Notes under the pieces: generated by a model
Databases searched by the model: none
What the model was told of the DNA's origin: nothing
The model's input: the letters and a program-made list of their open reading frames with translations, nothing else
Program-made: the position numbers and the translations under genes
Part shown: piece by piece, positions 26,634 to 35,608 of the stretch
How the letters are laid out: every line of letters starts with the position of its first letter
How positions within the stretch are numbered: the stretch's first letter is position 1
NCBI RefSeq assembly: GCF_900086715.1
Contig: NZ_FLKH01000009.1
Location: forward strand, 124,001 to 188,000
DNA length: 64,000 nt
DNA from: Gracilibacillus timonensis
GTDB taxonomy: Bacteria > Bacillota > Bacilli > Bacillales > Amphibacillaceae
Reading direction: 5' to 3'

Positions 26634-29300
26634 ATGAAAAATGTGTGGAAAATATTTGCGCAAGATTTACGCAATCTTAGGCGTGTGCCGCTGGTTGCGT
26701 TACTTTTATTGGGGCTAGCTATTCTGCCTTCCTTATATGCATGGTTTAATTTAGGAGCATCATGGGATCCATATGCCAACACCGAAGATATTAAAGTAGT
26801 TATTGTAAATGAGGACGCTGGAGCAGAGTTAGAAGGGGAAGAGGTTAATTTAGGACAAGAACTGGTAAATAATCTAAAGGAAAATGAAAGTCTTGGCTGG
26901 GTGTTTGCCGATGAAGAACAAGCTGAGGAAGGGATTCGTCAAGGAGATTATTATGCTGGTATTTTTGTAGGTTCTGATTTTTCGGAGCAATTAGTGAAAA
27001 TTGTAGATGGAGAACCTGTCCAAACTTCGGTACGCTATCAGGTCAATCAGAAAAAGAATGCGATAGCACCTAAAATGACCTCGGCAGGTGCCTCTACGAT
27101 TGTGAATATGATTAACGATCAATTTGTGGAAGAGACATCGAATACACTATTCCGGGAGTTCGATAACCTGGGTATCCGAATCGAAGAGGAATTACCAACG
27201 ATCCGACGCATCGAACATTCTCTTTTTGAATTAGATGACCGAATGCCGGAGATTGTTAATATCGGTCATTTTATTGAAGGAGTAGAGCAGGATTGGGGTA
27301 ATATTGAGGAACAAATCGATCGCTTTATGGCTATTCAAGATTACTTGCCACAGATTCATGAGGGGGCAGATCAAATCCTGGCACTACAGGAGCAGATTCC
27401 GAGAATTTATGAGTTAAGTGGTCCGATTGCTGAAGTGGAGGAAAATATTCCAACGTTAGAAAAGGCGGTTGATGGCTTTAATCAGATTGGCTCTATGTTT
27501 GATGAAGCAGAAGAGTTCCTCGATCAATCACAACAGCATATTGCAGACACTCGAGAACAGATGGAGGGTATCGGCAATCAACTGGATAATGTGAACGAGC
27601 AAGCCTCCTCCATTGAAGAAAATATAGCGGAATTTCAACAAGTGATTGGTGAGGCAGATTTAACTGCCGCACCATTTATTCAGTCTTTTCAAAGTCAATT
27701 GGTACGCATGGATAAAACGATGTCAGACTTACAGACAACCATGCAGAATATAGAAGCTGATGAGAGCGTAAGGGAACATCAACAAGCTGTGCAGCAGAGT
27801 CAGCAGGAGATTACCCAGCACATCGTTTATTTACAAAGTAATGCGCAAATATATCAGCGATTATATGATCTATCAGGTGATGAACAAATCGCTGGTTTTA
27901 TTAACGAGATCGAGGCTGCTCAATCCAGTTTCGAATCGATGGAACAACACGTTAATCAATTGGTCGGGCTGGAGACACTAGACGAGTCGCTGAAGACGGC
28001 GTTACAAGCGGATATTGAAACAACGCAGCAGCACACCAATTCTCTTACCAGCTGGCTGGAGACAAATGGGGAAAGCAGTTTAAATGGAGCGTTTAATCAA
28101 ATGAAAGAAACAGTTGCTTCTGCCGATTTTAATATGGATCAGCTGCATGAAATTCATGACGTGTTACAATCGTTGCTATCCAATGCTGATGGCGTGCTGG
28201 AGCAAGCAGATCAAGATATTAATCAGCTGAGAGAAGATATGCCGGCAATAAAGGATCGCTGGCAGGAAATCAATCAGGAAGTCCAACAAACCTTTCCGGT
28301 GTTAGTCAATTCGATAGGTACTTTTCAACAGTTTATGGAGAATGATCTGCCAACCGTAGAACAAAAGGTAAACAAATTGGCTGATTTTATTGAACAAGAT
28401 TTGCCAGGAATAGAACAATCTTATTTAGACACGGTGGATAAAATCGAGGAAAATCTGCCAACAGTGGAGTCAGCTATTCATGAATTAGCGTCATTCAGCA
28501 GGGACAGGTTGCCAGAATTACAAAGTCAGGTATCTGAAGCTTCCGATAAGATGCATGAGATAGAAAATAAGGATCAATTGAACCAGCTGATTGCGCTGTT
28601 AAGAAATGACTTGGCTGATGAAAATGATTTTTTTGCCAATCCAGTAGAATTAGTGGAGGATGATATCTTTCCTGTGCCAAACTATGGTTCTGCTAACGCA
28701 CCCTTTTATACGACATTGGCCTTATGGGTCGGAGCGTTGCTTTTATCCAATTTGCTGGCTACAGGTCTACACAAGCAGGACTACAGAGAAGATTACACCT
28801 CGCGCCAGATTTACTTTGGCAGAATGATTTTGTTCTTGATTATTGCGATCTTACAGGCTTTGATTGTTAGTATTGGCGACATTACGATCCTGAATGTATA
28901 CACACAGGAAACGGGTTATTTTATCCTATTTAGTGTGTTGATCGCTATCGTGTTTATGGTGATTGTCTATACTTTTGCCTCAATATTAGGCAATATCGGT
29001 AAGGCACTGATGATCGTATTATTAGTATTACAGATATCCAGCGGTGGAGGCACGTTTCCGATTGAAGTTGCTCCGCCATTTTTCCAGGCATTGCATCCGT
29101 ATATGCCATTCTCTTATGCGATTGATTTAATGCGAGAGGCAGTGGCAGGACTAGTGCCGGAGATTGCTTGGTATAATGTAATGTTGTTAGGCATTTTTCT
29201 AGTGATTGCTCTTGTCATTGGGGTAGTATTAAAACCATTATTAGCCAACCGAATGGAGAAAACGACGGAGAAATCAAAAGAAAGTCGCTTAATTGAATAA
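26634..29300 (+). CDS. yhgE: YhgE/Pip family membrane protein
   Basis: Large membrane protein of 888 residues in the family containing phage infection protein Pip. An N-terminal membrane helix (about residues 20-40) is followed by the ABC-2-like ASWDPYANTEDIKVVIVNEDAG segment, a long extracytoplasmic region rich in Gln/Glu with coiled-coil character (about residues 180-670), and five C-terminal membrane helices resembling an ABC-2 permease. Related proteins act as phage receptors in lactococci and as anchors of type VII secretion (EsaA); the role of stand-alone YhgE is not settled. It appears co-transcribed with the TetR gene. Confidence 0.87.
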   Translation: MKNVWKIFAQDLRNLRRVPLVALLLLGLAILPSLYAWFNLGASWDPYANTEDIKVVIVNEDAGAELEGEEVNLGQELVNNLKENESLGWVFADEEQAEEGIRQGDYYAGIFVGSDFSEQLVKIVDGEPVQTSVRYQVNQKKNAIAPKMTSAGASTIVNMINDQFVEETSNTLFREFDNLGIRIEEELPTIRRIEHSLFELDDRMPEIVNIGHFIEGVEQDWGNIEEQIDRFMAIQDYLPQIHEGADQILALQEQIPRIYELSGPIAEVEENIPTLEKAVDGFNQIGSMFDEAEEFLDQSQQHIADTREQMEGIGNQLDNVNEQASSIEENIAEFQQVIGEADLTAAPFIQSFQSQLVRMDKTMSDLQTTMQNIEADESVREHQQAVQQSQQEITQHIVYLQSNAQIYQRLYDLSGDEQIAGFINEIEAAQSSFESMEQHVNQLVGLETLDESLKTALQADIETTQQHTNSLTSWLETNGESSLNGAFNQMKETVASADFNMDQLHEIHDVLQSLLSNADGVLEQADQDINQLREDMPAIKDRWQEINQEVQQTFPVLVNSIGTFQQFMENDLPTVEQKVNKLADFIEQDLPGIEQSYLDTVDKIEENLPTVESAIHELASFSRDRLPELQSQVSEASDKMHEIENKDQLNQLIALLRNDLADENDFFANPVELVEDDIFPVPNYGSANAPFYTTLALWVGALLLSNLLATGLHKQDYREDYTSRQIYFGRMILFLIIAILQALIVSIGDITILNVYTQETGYFILFSVLIAIVFMVIVYTFASILGNIGKALMIVLLVLQISSGGGTFPIEVAPPFFQALHPYMPFSYAIDLMREAVAGLVPEIAWYNVMLLGIFLVIALVIGVVLKPLLANRMEKTTEKSKESRLIE

Positions 29301-29319
29301 GTCCTTTTTCCTTAAGCTA

Positions 29320-29348
29320 TTGGTTTTGATAATGGAAAAGTGTATGAT
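29320..29348 (+). promoter_or_regulatory. Promoter of the lipoprotein gene
   Basis: TTGGTT, 17-bp spacer and TATGAT, 32 bp before the start codon. Confidence 0.6.
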
Positions 29349-29379
29349 AGAAGTAAAGAAAAGCTTGAGGGGGAGAAGG

Positions 29380-30351
29380 ATGAAATCGAAAATAGCGGTA
29401 TGGGTGCTATTACTTTCTGCTGTGTTAATAGCTTGTTCAAAAGATGATAACAAAGCAGGGGTAAATCAACCAGTAAAGGAAGCAGAAACACCAGAATTAA
29501 CAGAGGAAGAAGCATCTGGGGTACTAACAGAGTATCAAATGATGTATCGTGATGTCATATCCGATGCCGAAGAAGATGGGCAACTGACAAACTATTCTTC
29601 CACAGAGACCATAAAAGAGGAATTGCTAACTGTCTTAACAGAAAAATATGCCGATACCGTTATATCCGATTTTTTTCAGAAAGAAGACGATATCGTGTCT
29701 ACGGATCCATTGAAACAACCAGTCTGGCTAGATGAGGAATTGGAGTATAGCTTGGAGCAAATCACAGAGGAAGAATATGCATTAACACAGGAACAAACGG
29801 CGTCTTCTAATGACTTGATTCAGGTTACCTATGTGATCAGCTGGGAAGAGGATAAATGGCGGATCAGTGATTTTTACCAGCAAGATGTAGAGGATGAATC
29901 AACAACTGTGGAGCAACATGAAGATAATAGCAACCAAAGTGCTGAGGGTTCTGATAGTGAGGATTCTAATTCATATGAGGCAAACCACTCGGATGAGCCT
30001 GCAACGGATGAAACAGTGACAGATGATGAAGAGCAAACAGACCGTTCTGATCAAGATAATGATGAATCAACCAATCAGAATGAACAAGAACATGTGACGG
30101 AGGACGATAGTGCACAAATCGAGGATGGTAGCACTATATCTGAAGAAAATGCTCAAAATCTTGTGAAAGAGTACTTGAATATTCCCGATGACAGTGAACT
30201 ACATGTTGTAGTGGATCACACCGATGAGGAGGATGACACCTATGTAGTACATGTTTTTGAAGTGGTAGAGAATGAGAACGACAGTCATACCGCTACGCTT
30301 GGTTGGTATGTTGTCGATAGACAAGAAGGCTCTGTCGAGGAAAGTATGTAA
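29380..30351 (+). CDS. Acidic surface lipoprotein of unknown function
   Basis: Predicted lipoprotein of 323 residues: signal peptide with lipobox LIAC (lipidated Cys19), a first alpha/beta domain (about 45-180), a very acidic Ser/Asp/Glu/Asn/Thr-rich linker of about 85 residues, and a compact C-terminal domain starting at SEENAQNLVKEYLNIPDD. The last part resembles PepSY-like or YpeB-like folds in outline only. An upstream frame opens at 29293, but AGGGGGAGAAGG places the start at the ATG 29380. The high acidity of the linker suits a salt-adapted host. It follows yhgE but has its own promoter and terminator. Confidence 0.7.
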   Translation: MKSKIAVWVLLLSAVLIACSKDDNKAGVNQPVKEAETPELTEEEASGVLTEYQMMYRDVISDAEEDGQLTNYSSTETIKEELLTVLTEKYADTVISDFFQKEDDIVSTDPLKQPVWLDEELEYSLEQITEEEYALTQEQTASSNDLIQVTYVISWEEDKWRISDFYQQDVEDESTTVEQHEDNSNQSAEGSDSEDSNSYEANHSDEPATDETVTDDEEQTDRSDQDNDESTNQNEQEHVTEDDSAQIEDGSTISEENAQNLVKEYLNIPDDSELHVVVDHTDEEDDTYVVHVFEVVENENDSHTATLGWYVVDRQEGSVEESM

Positions 30352-30377
30352 AGATCAAGAGAATAGATAGAGAATCT

Positions 30378-30420
30378 AAAAGGTCACTTTTCTGTGTGTA
30401 AAAGAAAAGTGACTTTTTTA
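30378..30420 (+). terminator. Terminator after the lipoprotein gene
   Basis: AAAAGGTCACTTTTCT pairs with AGAAAAGTGACTTTTTT, running into a T-tract. Confidence 0.85.
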
Positions 30421-30449
30421 TATGGTAGAAAAGCATATCATTCTGAGTA

Positions 30450-30500
30450 ATAGGATTTTTGTAAAGAGGTTAACTTGGAACGAGCTCCGTAGTCAGTATC
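30450..30500 (+). repeat. Third partial copy of the repeat edge
   Basis: ATAGGATTT, AAAG and TTAACTTGGAACGA occur in the same order as at 23178-23205. It is a weak but ordered match. Confidence 0.35.
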
Positions 30501-30517
30501 TACTTAGATTAAATAAT

Positions 30518-30550
30518 AAAGAGCCGGGCGTGGAGGGTGCCCGGTTTATC
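30518..30550. terminator. Hairpin terminator, probably bidirectional
   Basis: CCGGGC / GCCCGG stem with flanking AATAAAG and TTTA. On the minus strand it follows the GbsR-type gene at 30575. A decayed look-alike (TAATAAAGGGCGGGCG...CCCGGTTTTTT) lies at 23116-23150. Confidence 0.6.
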
Positions 30551-30574
30551 TGATTAGACTTTACGAACAACCTC

Positions 30575-31069
30575 TTATAGAATGTCATTTTGTTTGATTT
30601 TTGAGAATACACCCTCTAAAGACTGATGAAATGAGATGGCTTCTTGAATCTTTTGTTCCATCAATTGCTTATGCTCACCTGATTCAATATCTAAATCCGC
30701 TTGTATATCGGCTAAGTTATTAATTTGTTTATTTAAAGAATCTAACCAGCGATTAACATAGGTTTTCATAAATTTTCTATATAAATCCTTTCGAGCTTGA
30801 TAAAGGTCTTTACGCATCCCTTTTTGCCATACTCTTTCGACTAAATTAAATTCTTGTAGTCGACGGATAGCATAACTCATTGCTGTCTTGCTTTTTCCTA
30901 AGTTATCTTTCATTTCATCCAAGGTCATAGGTTCCCCGTTTAAGAAAAGAGTGACAAATAATTGTGCTTCTGTTTTATTTAGCGAGAACATTTCCAAAGT
31001 TTTAGAAAACTCAGAAATAACCTGATTGTTGAATCTTTCTAAGCTGTGATCCTCTTCGTTGTATGCCAT
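30575..31069 (-). CDS. Second GbsR-type MarR-like regulator
   Basis: Regulator of 164 residues, paralogous to the protein at 14597. The winged helix region contains TLDEMKDNLGKSKTAMSYAIRRL and the wing RVWQKGMRKDLYQARKDLYR, nearly the same signature. It is not next to an osmoprotectant transporter but divergent from two small membrane protein genes of families DUF6220 and DUF5957. It probably regulates that pair, the interrupted BCCT gene or a choline gene elsewhere; which one cannot be told. GAAAGGAGGCTG precedes the ATG. Confidence 0.78.
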   Translation of the reverse strand: MAYNEEDHSLERFNNQVISEFSKTLEMFSLNKTEAQLFVTLFLNGEPMTLDEMKDNLGKSKTAMSYAIRRLQEFNLVERVWQKGMRKDLYQARKDLYRKFMKTYVNRWLDSLNKQINNLADIQADLDIESGEHKQLMEQKIQEAISFHQSLEGVFSKIKQNDIL

Positions 31070-31308
31070 GGTTTATGACAGCCTCCTTTCTTACTCTATC
31101 GTTCCCTTTATTTTATACTACATGAAAATAATTTTAAAGTGAAATATATGTTAAAACTTTATAAACGTAACAAATTGCAGAGAGTGTGTATATATTCAAT
31201 TTTAAAAAAGAGAAGGCCGCCATTATTTAAGAAAAATTTAATAGTTTGCTAAGAAATTGTTCAGATTTAACCATTAGACTAAAAATTAGCGAAGAAAGGA
31301 GAATGAAA

Positions 31309-31692
31309 GTGAGAATAAAAATAGCGGAAATGACCTTTATCATTTTACTGGGTTTATTTTTAATGGTGGTATTTGCCCAATTCATACTGGCTGGTCTAGC
31401 GGTGTTTGCTGACCCAGCGCAGTGGAGGAATCACACAATGTTGATTCACCTATTTGGCTTTAACCTGCCACTTATTTTACTTGTGTTTGCTTGGTTGGGC
31501 AAAATGAAGAAGCGAGTATACTTACAAGTGCTTGGTTTCATGGTGTTGATTTTCTTAATGTATTTCACGGCAAATATAGCAGGGAAAATGCCTTGGTTTG
31601 CAGCACTGCACCCGATAGTTGGTGTGTTACTGTTTATCGGCACAACGCTGTTGATGGTACAGCAAATTTATTCTTATGGAAGGAGGATATAG
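31309..31692 (+). CDS. DUF6220 family membrane protein
   Basis: Small membrane protein of 127 residues with four hydrophobic segments and the typical opening FAQFILAGLAVFADPAQWRNH and later AALHPIVGVLLFIGTTLLM, both with buried polar or His residues that could bind a cofactor or heme; that is speculation. An open frame extends upstream to 31246; AAAGGAG sits two bases before the ATG at 31303 and eight before GTG 31309, so the GTG is preferred. The next gene overlaps closely, starting 2 bp after the stop. Confidence 0.65.
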   Translation: MRIKIAEMTFIILLGLFLMVVFAQFILAGLAVFADPAQWRNHTMLIHLFGFNLPLILLVFAWLGKMKKRVYLQVLGFMVLIFLMYFTANIAGKMPWFAALHPIVGVLLFIGTTLLMVQQIYSYGRRI

Positions 31693-31694
31693 TC

Positions 31695-31889
31695 ATGAGA
31701 ACAATGTTAGCAATTATTATAGGTATAGTTGGTGGGTTTATCGTAGGCATCGCTTTATCTAGTTTGATTGGAATTATAGGTATGACAGTATTCGGTGTGC
31801 CACTTGGAATCAAGTTTTTACCATATTATATGGCAGTGATTTGTGCCGTGCTTGTTCCTATAGTAGATAGCAGAAGGAAGAACGGATAA
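31695..31889 (+). CDS. DUF5957 family small membrane protein
   Basis: Protein of 64 residues that is almost entirely two hydrophobic helices with glycine-rich faces (AIIIGIVGGFIVGIALSSLIG and ending VPIVDSRRKNG). AAGGAGG precedes the ATG. It forms a two-gene unit with the DUF6220 gene. Function unknown. Confidence 0.7.
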   Translation: MRTMLAIIIGIVGGFIVGIALSSLIGIIGMTVFGVPLGIKFLPYYMAVICAVLVPIVDSRRKNG

Positions 31890-31913
31890 CGATTGGCTTA
31901 TCCGTTCTATTTC
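31880..31913 (+). terminator. Hairpin after the DUF5957 gene
   Basis: GAACGGATAA / TTATCCGTTC stem overlapping the stop codon, followed by TATTT. Confidence 0.6.
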
Positions 31914-31945
31914 CACTATAATGGAATTCTAAGTGGGTGATAGAA

Positions 31946-33046
31946 ATGACGATTAAGAAGAAGTTATTGCTTTCTAATTTGGGTATGATAATAGTTCCTA
32001 TTCTTTGTTTTTTTCTGATAGAAATAGTCCTAGGGATGATGTTTTTTGTCTTTCCGAATCAAGAGATGGAAGAAAACTCATTGCGTGCCTTTGTCAATTA
32101 TCGTTTCCTCTTGATGTTACTGGTGATTATTCTGACTAATGCCGGGTTAACTTATCTGGTATCACGTACGATTATTGGACCGGTTCAACAGTTAGGGGAG
32201 GCAGCTAATCAAATCAAGGCAGGAAATTTAAATCAGGCAGTCGATACAAACTATAAAGGCGAGTTAGGCGATTTGGCGACAAGTTTTGAGGCAATGCGGA
32301 AGAGTCTCAAGGACGCACAGGAAAAGGAAGCGATGTATGAGCAAAATCGTCGGGAGTTAATCTCAAGTATTTCTCATGATTTACGGACACCGGTTACTTC
32401 GATTAAGGGGTATGTACAAGGGGTATCAGATGGTGTGGCGAATACGCCAGAGAAACTGAATCGATATATGAAAACAATTAGTCAGAAGACAAATGAGTTA
32501 GAACGAATGATTGATGAATTGTTTTTATTTTCTAAGTTAGATGTGGAGCAGGTCTCCCTCCAGTATTCTTCTATCGACATTGATCATTTTCTTCGTGATA
32601 TTATCGAGGAATGGAGCTTCCAATATCCAGAAATTATATTTGATTATCAAACAGGGAGGATAACAGATTTGGTATCTGGTGATCGGGAACAGCTTTATCG
32701 TGTGGTAAGCAACATTCTGCATAATGGTTGGAAGTACAAAGGCGCTCTTCCGCTTCATATAGCTATTTTTGTAGAACAGGTGCAGGACGAGATCAAAATA
32801 GCGATTACTGATAATGGAATAGGTATAGCGGAGGGGGCACTTCCTGGTATATTTGACCCCTTTTATCGCAGTGATTATTCCCGCAATTCGGAGACGGGTG
32901 GAAGTGGTCTCGGGTTGGCTATTGTAAAAAAAATTGTAGAGGCTCATGGCGGTGAAGTTTATGCCAAGAGTGAAATGAATCTTGGGACAACCATTTATTT
33001 CTCTATTAAAGCAGGTGAACAACATGAAACAAGTATTGATCATTGA
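31946..33046 (+). CDS. Sensor histidine kinase
   Basis: Membrane kinase of 366 residues. Two membrane helices (about 10-35 and 55-80) enclose a very short extracytoplasmic loop, followed by a HAMP domain, an H-box (ISSISHDLRTPVTSIKGYV), N-box (NILHNGWKYKG) and G-boxes (ITDNGIGIAEG, GGSGLGLAIVKKIVEAHGG). The short loop suggests intramembrane sensing, as in kinases that monitor envelope stress. ATG 31946 is preferred over GTG 31937, which is part of the AAGTGGGTGA ribosome binding region. It overlaps the response regulator gene by 23 bp. Confidence 0.88.
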   Translation: MTIKKKLLLSNLGMIIVPILCFFLIEIVLGMMFFVFPNQEMEENSLRAFVNYRFLLMLLVIILTNAGLTYLVSRTIIGPVQQLGEAANQIKAGNLNQAVDTNYKGELGDLATSFEAMRKSLKDAQEKEAMYEQNRRELISSISHDLRTPVTSIKGYVQGVSDGVANTPEKLNRYMKTISQKTNELERMIDELFLFSKLDVEQVSLQYSSIDIDHFLRDIIEEWSFQYPEIIFDYQTGRITDLVSGDREQLYRVVSNILHNGWKYKGALPLHIAIFVEQVQDEIKIAITDNGIGIAEGALPGIFDPFYRSDYSRNSETGGSGLGLAIVKKIVEAHGGEVYAKSEMNLGTTIYFSIKAGEQHETSIDH

Positions 33047-33713
33047 AGATGAACAAAGTATTGCCGAACTACAAGCGGACTATTTGGAGGTGGCAGGGCT
33101 TGAGACAAGGATTGCTCTTACTGGTCAGGAAGGATTACGTCTTGCTAGGCAGGAAGAGTATGACCTAATTTTACTGGACCTAATGCTGCCAGAGGTCAAT
33201 GGTTTTGAAATATGTCAGAAGCTGCGTGCAACCCTGGATATACCCATTCTTATGGTAACGGCACGTAAAGAGGATATTGATAAGATAAAGGGATTTGATC
33301 GAGGCGCTGATGATTATATTGTGAAACCATTCAACCCAAATGAATTGGTGGCGAGGGTAAAGGCGCATTTAGCTAGATATCAGCGTTTAACACAACAAGG
33401 ATCCAAGAAGGATCTGCTTGAAACAGGGAATATGTTAATTGATACTCAAGCACGACGGGTCTACTTAGGAGAGCAAGAATTAATCATGACAGCAAAGGAA
33501 TATGATTTGCTCGTTTTTTTATTAACCCATCCCAATCAAGTATTCACCAAAGATCAGCTATTTGAACAAATTTGGGGATGGGATGCGATTGGTGATAATA
33601 CAACCGTTACGGTACATATTCGTAAAATTAGAGAAAAGATTGAAAAAGATCCTTCTCATCCTTCGTTTATCGAAACGGTTTGGGGTGTAGGTTACCGCTT
33701 CCGCAAAGAATAG
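33024..33713 (+). CDS. OmpR-family response regulator
   Basis: Regulator of 229 residues. The receiver has the acidic pair IEDE, the phospho-acceptor Asp52 in ILLDLMLPE and the conserved Lys in DDYIVKPF; the C-terminal winged helix includes TVTVHIRKIREKIEKDP and ETVWGVGYRFRK. Start ATG follows AGGTGAACAAC inside the kinase gene. It pairs with the kinase upstream. The PAP2 phosphatase gene downstream is a candidate target by position. Confidence 0.9.
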   Translation: MKQVLIIEDEQSIAELQADYLEVAGLETRIALTGQEGLRLARQEEYDLILLDLMLPEVNGFEICQKLRATLDIPILMVTARKEDIDKIKGFDRGADDYIVKPFNPNELVARVKAHLARYQRLTQQGSKKDLLETGNMLIDTQARRVYLGEQELIMTAKEYDLLVFLLTHPNQVFTKDQLFEQIWGWDAIGDNTTVTVHIRKIREKIEKDPSHPSFIETVWGVGYRFRKE

Positions 33714-33764
33714 CGTTTTTGTTAATATGATTACCGGGTAATAATAGGGAGGGAGGTGCATGTT

Positions 33765-34415
33765 GTGAAGGAGCTTCCAAACAAAATAAAATACTTAGGT
33801 ATGATCGCACTTGTTGCCTTGATCTTCTTTTTCGGATTAGCAACGGGGATTATGCAGGGGGCTGAGTTTAGACTAGACCATTACTTTTTTGAAAAAGCCG
33901 ATAATATCAGTGGTGACCTTCTCTATTCATTGATGTCATGGATTACACATGCAGGGTCTGTCTGGTTTTTGACGGTGGTCACAGTCGTCGTGACTGTACT
34001 ATTACTGTTTAGCAAGCTTAGTAATTGGTATAGCGTGTTTTTATGTATAAATATGCTCGGTATCAGCCTTTGGGTCAAGGGTTTCAAAAGAATATTTGAA
34101 CGAGAGCGTCCAGAAATATTGGCACAGTTTGATGGGACCGGTTATAGCTTTCCTAGTGGTCATTCGGCAGGTTCGCTGGCGTTATATGGGATGCTAAGTT
34201 TTATTGCGTGGAAATATATTTCCAATCAGAGGGTGAAGTGGCTAGCTGTTGTTTCGTTCTTGTTGCTTGCTTTAGTTATTGCCTGCAGCAGAGTGGTTTT
34301 GCAGGTGCATTACGTTACGGATATTATGGCGGGTATCGCCTTAAGTACGGTTTGGGTATTTATTTGTATCGCTGTGCTGGAGCATTTTCTTGCCCGGAAG
34401 AAATCGATTGGTTAA
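33765..34415 (+). CDS. PAP2 family phosphatase (lipid/undecaprenyl phosphate type)
   Basis: Membrane phosphatase of 216 residues with about six helices. The three-part active-site signature is present: KRIFERERP, SFPSGHSAGSLALY and SRVVLQVHYVTDIMAG, containing the catalytic His residues. It may dephosphorylate undecaprenyl pyrophosphate or another prenyl or glycerolipid phosphate at the outer face of the membrane. GTG at 33765 lies eight bases after GGGAGG; an earlier GTG at 33756 is part of the ribosome binding site. It follows a two-component system. Confidence 0.85.
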   Translation: MKELPNKIKYLGMIALVALIFFFGLATGIMQGAEFRLDHYFFEKADNISGDLLYSLMSWITHAGSVWFLTVVTVVVTVLLLFSKLSNWYSVFLCINMLGISLWVKGFKRIFERERPEILAQFDGTGYSFPSGHSAGSLALYGMLSFIAWKYISNQRVKWLAVVSFLLLALVIACSRVVLQVHYVTDIMAGIALSTVWVFICIAVLEHFLARKKSIG

Positions 34416-34495
34416 GTTGTTACAAGTGAATTTCTCGTGGAATCTTGCTATACTTGTAAAAGTAACGAACAAAAAGTAAGCAAGGAGGAAACAAC

Positions 34496-35518
34496 TTGTC
34501 AGAACTATTTCAACCATTTCAAATAAAAGATTTAAACTTGAAAAACCGTGTCGTGATGGCACCCATGTGTCAATATTCTGTAGAGAAACAGGATGGTACA
34601 CCAAATGATTGGCACTATACCCATTATGTATCACGTGCAGTCGGTGGAACCGGTCTGGTCATTGTCGAAATGACGAATGTGGAACCAGATGGACGTATCT
34701 CTAATCAATGTCTCGGTCTATGGTCAGATGATCAGATTCCTGCTTATCGCCGGATAACCGATGCCGCACATCAGCAAGGTAGTAAAATAGCCATTCAGAT
34801 TGCCCATGCCGGAAGAAAAGCAGAGGATACAGAACACCCTGTTGCGCCTTCTGCGATTGCATATAATGAAACATCCAAACAGCCTAGGGCGCTTACTACC
34901 ACAGAAGTAAAGGATATGGTAGAGAAATTCAGACAATCGGCTCGTCGTGCAGTCGAAGCAGGTTTTGACGCAATTGAATTACATGGGGCGCATGGTTATT
35001 TGATTCATCAGTTCCATTCTCCTTATACGAATAAGCGTACAGATGAGTATCAGGAATATACGCGTTTTGGTTCGGAGGTTATTCAAGCCGTCAAAGAAGA
35101 AATGCCTGAGGGTATGCCACTTCTCATGAGAATTTCTGCGACCGAATTTGTAGAGGAAGGTTATACTTTGGAAGATGGCGTGGAAAAGGCGATAGCTTAT
35201 CAAGAGGCCGGTGTAGATATGTTTCATATTAGTGCTGGAGGCGAGGGAGCGATTTCACCTACTCGCCACCCAGGTACACATCAAGGCTATATGCTACCTT
35301 TTGCTCGGGCGATGCGTGATGCGTTAGACGTTCCTACCATTGCGGTTGGTTCGTTAGACGATTCAGCTTTGGCTAATGCGGTTATCGGTAATGCCGATGC
35401 CGACTTGGTTGCGATTGGCCGCGGTCTACTGCGTGATCCGTATTGGGCGATACATGCTGCCCGAAAGCTCCAGCAAGAAATCGAAATTCCAAAGCAATAT
35501 GCCCGTGGCTTTGCTTAG
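34496..35518 (+). CDS. namA: NADPH dehydrogenase NamA (old yellow enzyme family, YqjM)
   Basis: FMN-dependent ene-reductase of 340 residues. LFQPFQIKDLNLKNRVVMAP, PMCQYSVEKQDGTPNDWH and the ELHGAHGYLIHQFHSPYTNKR segment with the two substrate-binding His residues match the YqjM subgroup, including the Cys (PMCQY) that tunes flavin potential. It reduces activated C=C bonds in xenobiotics and is linked to oxidative stress defence. Start TTG follows AAGGAGG. It is a single gene with its own terminator. Confidence 0.93.
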   Translation: MSELFQPFQIKDLNLKNRVVMAPMCQYSVEKQDGTPNDWHYTHYVSRAVGGTGLVIVEMTNVEPDGRISNQCLGLWSDDQIPAYRRITDAAHQQGSKIAIQIAHAGRKAEDTEHPVAPSAIAYNETSKQPRALTTTEVKDMVEKFRQSARRAVEAGFDAIELHGAHGYLIHQFHSPYTNKRTDEYQEYTRFGSEVIQAVKEEMPEGMPLLMRISATEFVEEGYTLEDGVEKAIAYQEAGVDMFHISAGGEGAISPTRHPGTHQGYMLPFARAMRDALDVPTIAVGSLDDSALANAVIGNADADLVAIGRGLLRDPYWAIHAARKLQQEIEIPKQYARGFA

Positions 35519-35522
35519 CTGT

Positions 35523-35558
35523 AAAAGATGTCATCATGATTGGTGACATCTTTTCTTT
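35523..35558 (+). terminator. namA terminator
   Basis: AAAAGATGTCA / TGACATCTTTT stem followed by CTTTTT. Confidence 0.85.
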
Positions 35559-35608
35559 TTCTAGGCTTTACATTACAATAGGTGAAGGGAAAGCGAGGCG
35601 AGGGATAA

